Assembly (NCBI GenBank): GCA_041691295.1
Contig: JBEPVA010000033.1
Location: 1-22,496, forward strand
Reading direction: 5' to 3'
Length of the DNA stretch: 22,496 nt
From: DATEHG01 sp041691295
GTDB taxonomy: Bacteria; Gemmatimonadota; Gemmatimonadetes; Gemmatimonadales; GWC2-71-9
The notes under the pieces were generated by a model. That model saw only the letters and a program-made list of their open reading frames with translations. It was not told the origin of the DNA and did not search any database. Of the stretch, positions 20,340-22,496 are shown one piece after another. The position numbers were made by a program, and so were the translations under genes. Position 1 is the stretch's first letter. Each line of letters starts with the position of its first letter.

Positions 20340-20379
20340 GATTGCCACGTCGGTCGCTTCGCTCCCTCCTCGCAATGAC
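20340..20379 (-). repeat. REP-like element at the broken end of IS3 OrfB
   Basis: On the minus strand it begins GTCATTGCGAGGAGGGAGCG and ends GGCAATC. The two end blocks are those of the REP copies flanking the GIY-YIG gene (12867-12902, 13234-13269), while the centre differs (AGCGAAGCGACC). Confidence 0.85.
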
Positions 20380-20385
20380 AGAACC

Positions 20386-20420
20386 CCTTCTTCCTTCCTC
20401 CCTCCTCCTTCTCCCTACTT
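20386..20420. repeat. Heptamer array spanning the stop codon of the hydrolase gene
   Basis: Five in-phase units on the plus strand: CCTTCTT, CCTTCCT, CCCTCCT, CCTTCTC, CCTACTT. Read with the minus-strand gene, the array starts on its last codons and TAG (20415-20417) and is purine-rich, just like the arrays after plus-strand genes. Confidence 0.8.
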
Positions 20421-22229
20421 GAGCTCAAGTACATCGACCCGACTCGGATACTTCGCCGATCTCCAGATCCGATGCTGCTGCGCCCTGAAATCCCCCGCCC
20501 TGGCGTGAAAGATGTTGGGCACGAAGGTCTGCGGATTCCGGTCGTACAGCGGGTACCAGCTGCTCTGCACCTGCACCATGATCCGGTGCCCTTTCATGAA
20601 CCGGTACAACTGCTGATGCATGTCGACCGTGAACGGGATGACGGTGTTGGCCGGGATCGGCGTGGCCTTGTCGAAGCCTTTCCAGTAGCGGCCGCGCATG
20701 ATGTCGGCGTTGACCATCAGCTCGTACCCGCGCATCTGGGGCCGGTCGGGGACGGTGTCGGGGTAGACATCGATCAGCTTGACCACCCAGTCGGCGTCGG
20801 TGCCGGTGGTCGAGGCAAACAGGTGGGCGACCACGTCTCCCGCGATGGTGAAATCCTCAGACAGCGGTGCCGACTTCCAGGTCAGCACATCGGGCCGGCC
20901 GTCGACGAACCGCTGGTCCCGCTCGAGCCAGGTCTGCCAGCCGGCCCCGTCGTCGGGGCGCTGTATATAAGGAATGGGATGGGCCGGATCGGAGGTGTAG
21001 GAATCGAATCCACTACTCGAGGCAGGGGCATCAAATGAAATCATGCCGTTATCCCTGAAGTAGATCGACTTCGGCGTCGCATTCTTCGGCGGCCAGTGAT
21101 CGAACCGGTGCCACTGGTTCTCGTTGGTCTCGAAGGCCCACGCCTCGGGGAACTTCCCGTCTCCCGTTCCATGCAGATAGAAGGCAAACCACGGCCGCAG
21201 CACATTGGCGCGGTACCAGTCCGACGTCATCATGTTGAATCGGATCGGGCCGAGGCTATCGCCGCCGGGGCCATTCCACATGCCGTGGAACCAGGGGCCG
21301 AGGACGATGTGGTTGCTGTGATTGGTGTCGGCCTTTTCGACCGTCCTGTAGCCCAACTGGGGGCCGAGGATGTCTTCCTGGTCCCAGAAGCCGCCGACGA
21401 ACAGGGTGGGCACTTCCGGCCTGGTCAGGAAGTTCTGCATTGCCCTGCCCTGCCAGAAGCTGTCGTGGGCCGGGTGGGCACTCATCGCGATCCAGGTCGG
21501 CAACTTGTCGACACCGGTCGACTTGGCCAGTGAATCGAGGGTTGGAAACCGCGAGTAGAAGTCGTAGCGGTCGAAGGTCGGATAGTCGAAACCGCTGAAC
21601 CCTTTCGGGTCGATCTCCATGAAGGAGACGAAGTCGACGCCCATGGTCTGGCGAAAGGCGCCCTGGTGGAAGAAATCGTCACCCAGCCATGTGTCGGTCA
21701 TCGGCGCCTGCGGGCTGATGGCCTTGAGCGCCGGATGTGCGCCGACGCCGGCCAGTCCGGCCAGCCATCCCGGATAGGACGTTCCCATCACCCCGACCTT
21801 GCCGTTGTTGTTCGGCAGGTGCTTCACCAGCCAGTCGATGGTGTCGTACGCGTCGGTCGACTCGTTGATACCCCTCGGGCTCCGCGGATCTTCCTGGGCT
21901 CGACTCATCACGAACTCGCCCCCGGACCCGAACCGGCCGCGGATATCCTCGACCACGAAGATGTAGCCGTCCTCCGCCAGCTCTCTGTAGTCGCCGGGCA
22001 GCTCATCTGAGCCGATGGCGTTGCTGGCGCCATACGGCGTCCGGTTCAGCATGATCGGCAGCGCCTCGTGCGCGCCTTTGGGAATCAACGCCACCGCGAA
22101 CAGCTTGACCCCATCGCGCACCGGAATGCTCAGCTCTCGCCGTTCGTAGGTCGACGGGATCTGGGCGTGGGCGGGGGAAGCGAATAGCAGCGCGGTGAAC
22201 AGCAGCTGAGCGGGGCAAAGGCGGGTCAT
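20415..22229 (-). CDS. CocE/NonD-family hydrolase, secreted
   Basis: This is a 604-residue serine hydrolase of the CocE/X-Pro dipeptidyl-peptidase (S15) group. By its layout it is close to alpha-amino-acid ester hydrolases, which act on esters and beta-lactam acyl groups. A signal peptide (MTRLCPAQLLFTALLFASPA, then HA) precedes QIPSTYERREL, so it is exported to the periplasm. The catalytic triad is visible: Ser151 in GTSYPGW, Asp283 in GGFWDQEDILGP, and His315 in GPWFHGMW. RTPYG (63-67) and VVEDIRGRFGSGGEF (92-106) are family marks. The C-terminal jelly-roll domain (from about 390) includes LMVNADIMRGRYW and YRFMKGHRIMVQVQSSWYP. The ATG at 22229 was chosen over a start 18 codons upstream because it begins the signal peptide. 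No strong ribosome site exists at either. Substrate unknown. Confidence 0.94.
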   Translation of the reverse strand: MTRLCPAQLLFTALLFASPAHAQIPSTYERRELSIPVRDGVKLFAVALIPKGAHEALPIMLNRTPYGASNAIGSDELPGDYRELAEDGYIFVVEDIRGRFGSGGEFVMSRAQEDPRSPRGINESTDAYDTIDWLVKHLPNNNGKVGVMGTSYPGWLAGLAGVGAHPALKAISPQAPMTDTWLGDDFFHQGAFRQTMGVDFVSFMEIDPKGFSGFDYPTFDRYDFYSRFPTLDSLAKSTGVDKLPTWIAMSAHPAHDSFWQGRAMQNFLTRPEVPTLFVGGFWDQEDILGPQLGYRTVEKADTNHSNHIVLGPWFHGMWNGPGGDSLGPIRFNMMTSDWYRANVLRPWFAFYLHGTGDGKFPEAWAFETNENQWHRFDHWPPKNATPKSIYFRDNGMISFDAPASSSGFDSYTSDPAHPIPYIQRPDDGAGWQTWLERDQRFVDGRPDVLTWKSAPLSEDFTIAGDVVAHLFASTTGTDADWVVKLIDVYPDTVPDRPQMRGYELMVNADIMRGRYWKGFDKATPIPANTVIPFTVDMHQQLYRFMKGHRIMVQVQSSWYPLYDRNPQTFVPNIFHARAGDFRAQQHRIWRSAKYPSRVDVLELK

Positions 22230-22262
22230 GGAGTTCGATTGTGAATGAGGTCCAGAAAAGTA

Positions 22263-22352
22263 CCTCATCCCGAGCCGCCGCACCTCGCGTAGCGAGGTGG
22301 CAGCGAGGGATCGCGTGAGGAATGGGGTGTGTCACGCCCCGCGTAGCGGGGC
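22263..22352. repeat. CCTCATCCCGAG composite repeat with two GTA-loop hairpins
   Basis: CCTCATCCCGAG, then hairpin CACCTCGC-GTA-GCGAGGTG (22281-22299), then GAGGGATCGCGTGAGGAATG (22305-22324), then hairpin GCCCCGC-GTA-GCGGGGC (22336-22352). It lies just upstream of the hydrolase gene and shares its blocks with 16784-16822. Confidence 0.88.
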
Positions 22353-22378
22353 GGCTGGTCTCGCGCCTTGAGATAGGT

Positions 22379-22496
22379 GCGCGCCTGGCGCTCGGGCCTC
22401 ACCCCCGGCCCCCCCGCCCCCCGGGGGGGGGGGGGGGGGGCCAGGCGCGCCCGGCGTTGACCCCCCCGGGCGGGGGGGGGGGGGGGGGTGGAGGGG
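22379..22496. other. Low-complexity contig end, probably artefact
   Basis: Long C and G runs alternate (about 18 G at 22423-22440, 17 G from 22472). GCGCGCCTGG (22379-22388) recurs inverted as CCAGGCGCGC (22441-22450), a fold-back shape. Poly-G of this kind is common at the ends of short-read contigs. Confidence 0.75.

Noticed and set aside
22423..22440. G-quadruplex or regulatory poly-G
   Set aside because: It is at a contig end inside a fold-back and is more likely a sequencing artefact.

Overview
The window looks like one complete contig from a high-GC, free-living Gram-negative-type bacterium, most likely a member of Gemmatimonadota (inference, about 70%). The reasons are the Ser/Thr kinase joined to a TolB-like domain and TPRs, the run of short one-domain enzymes (cupins, DinB, VOC, PhyH, DoxX), lipoproteins and a periplasmic CocE-type hydrolase, and a very repeat-rich intergenic DNA. 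Both ends are repeats: a perfect 7-bp array at the left, and poly-C/poly-G with a fold-back at the right. This suggests that assembly stopped at repeats.

Layout. 1-2442: four small unknown or secreted proteins, including a lipoprotein with a Kre9/KNH-like fold. 2443-3005: no gene. 3006-5062: Nudix hydrolase, then a YihY-family membrane protein coupled by a 4-bp overlap to a membrane-anchored coiled-coil protein. 5132-10368: small enzymes, all on +: VOC protein, DHCW-motif cupin, PhyH-type dioxygenase, DinB-like protein, DoxX protein, COG3910-like ATPase, second cupin and a chlorite-dismutase-family protein. 10642-12867: large protein kinase with TolB-like and TPR parts. 12867-13269: a frameshifted GIY-YIG nuclease gene between two inverted REP-like hairpins. 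13289-15265: PH-like protein, RimJ/RimL-type acetyltransferase, small membrane protein. 15571-16224 (-): ECF-like sigma factor. 16225-17597: a geneless repeat island. 17598-18374: a decayed composite gene (secreted protein N-terminus plus HAF repeats). 18593-19773: PH-domain membrane protein and a lipoprotein. 19865-20339: IS3-family remnant. 20415-22229 (-): CocE/NonD hydrolase.

The genes do not form one pathway; most are single genes separated by repeats. The repeats are the main feature of the window. About fifteen intergenic sites hold tandem arrays with a strict 7-bp period but with different 7-mers at each site. Many of these arrays begin exactly at a stop codon, and several touch a start codon. 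At least five further dispersed families of hairpin or inverted repeats fill the remaining gaps. The two best candidates for something undescribed are the stop-codon-linked heptamer arrays and the REP-bounded GIY-YIG unit, whose REP sequence also ends the IS3 remnant.
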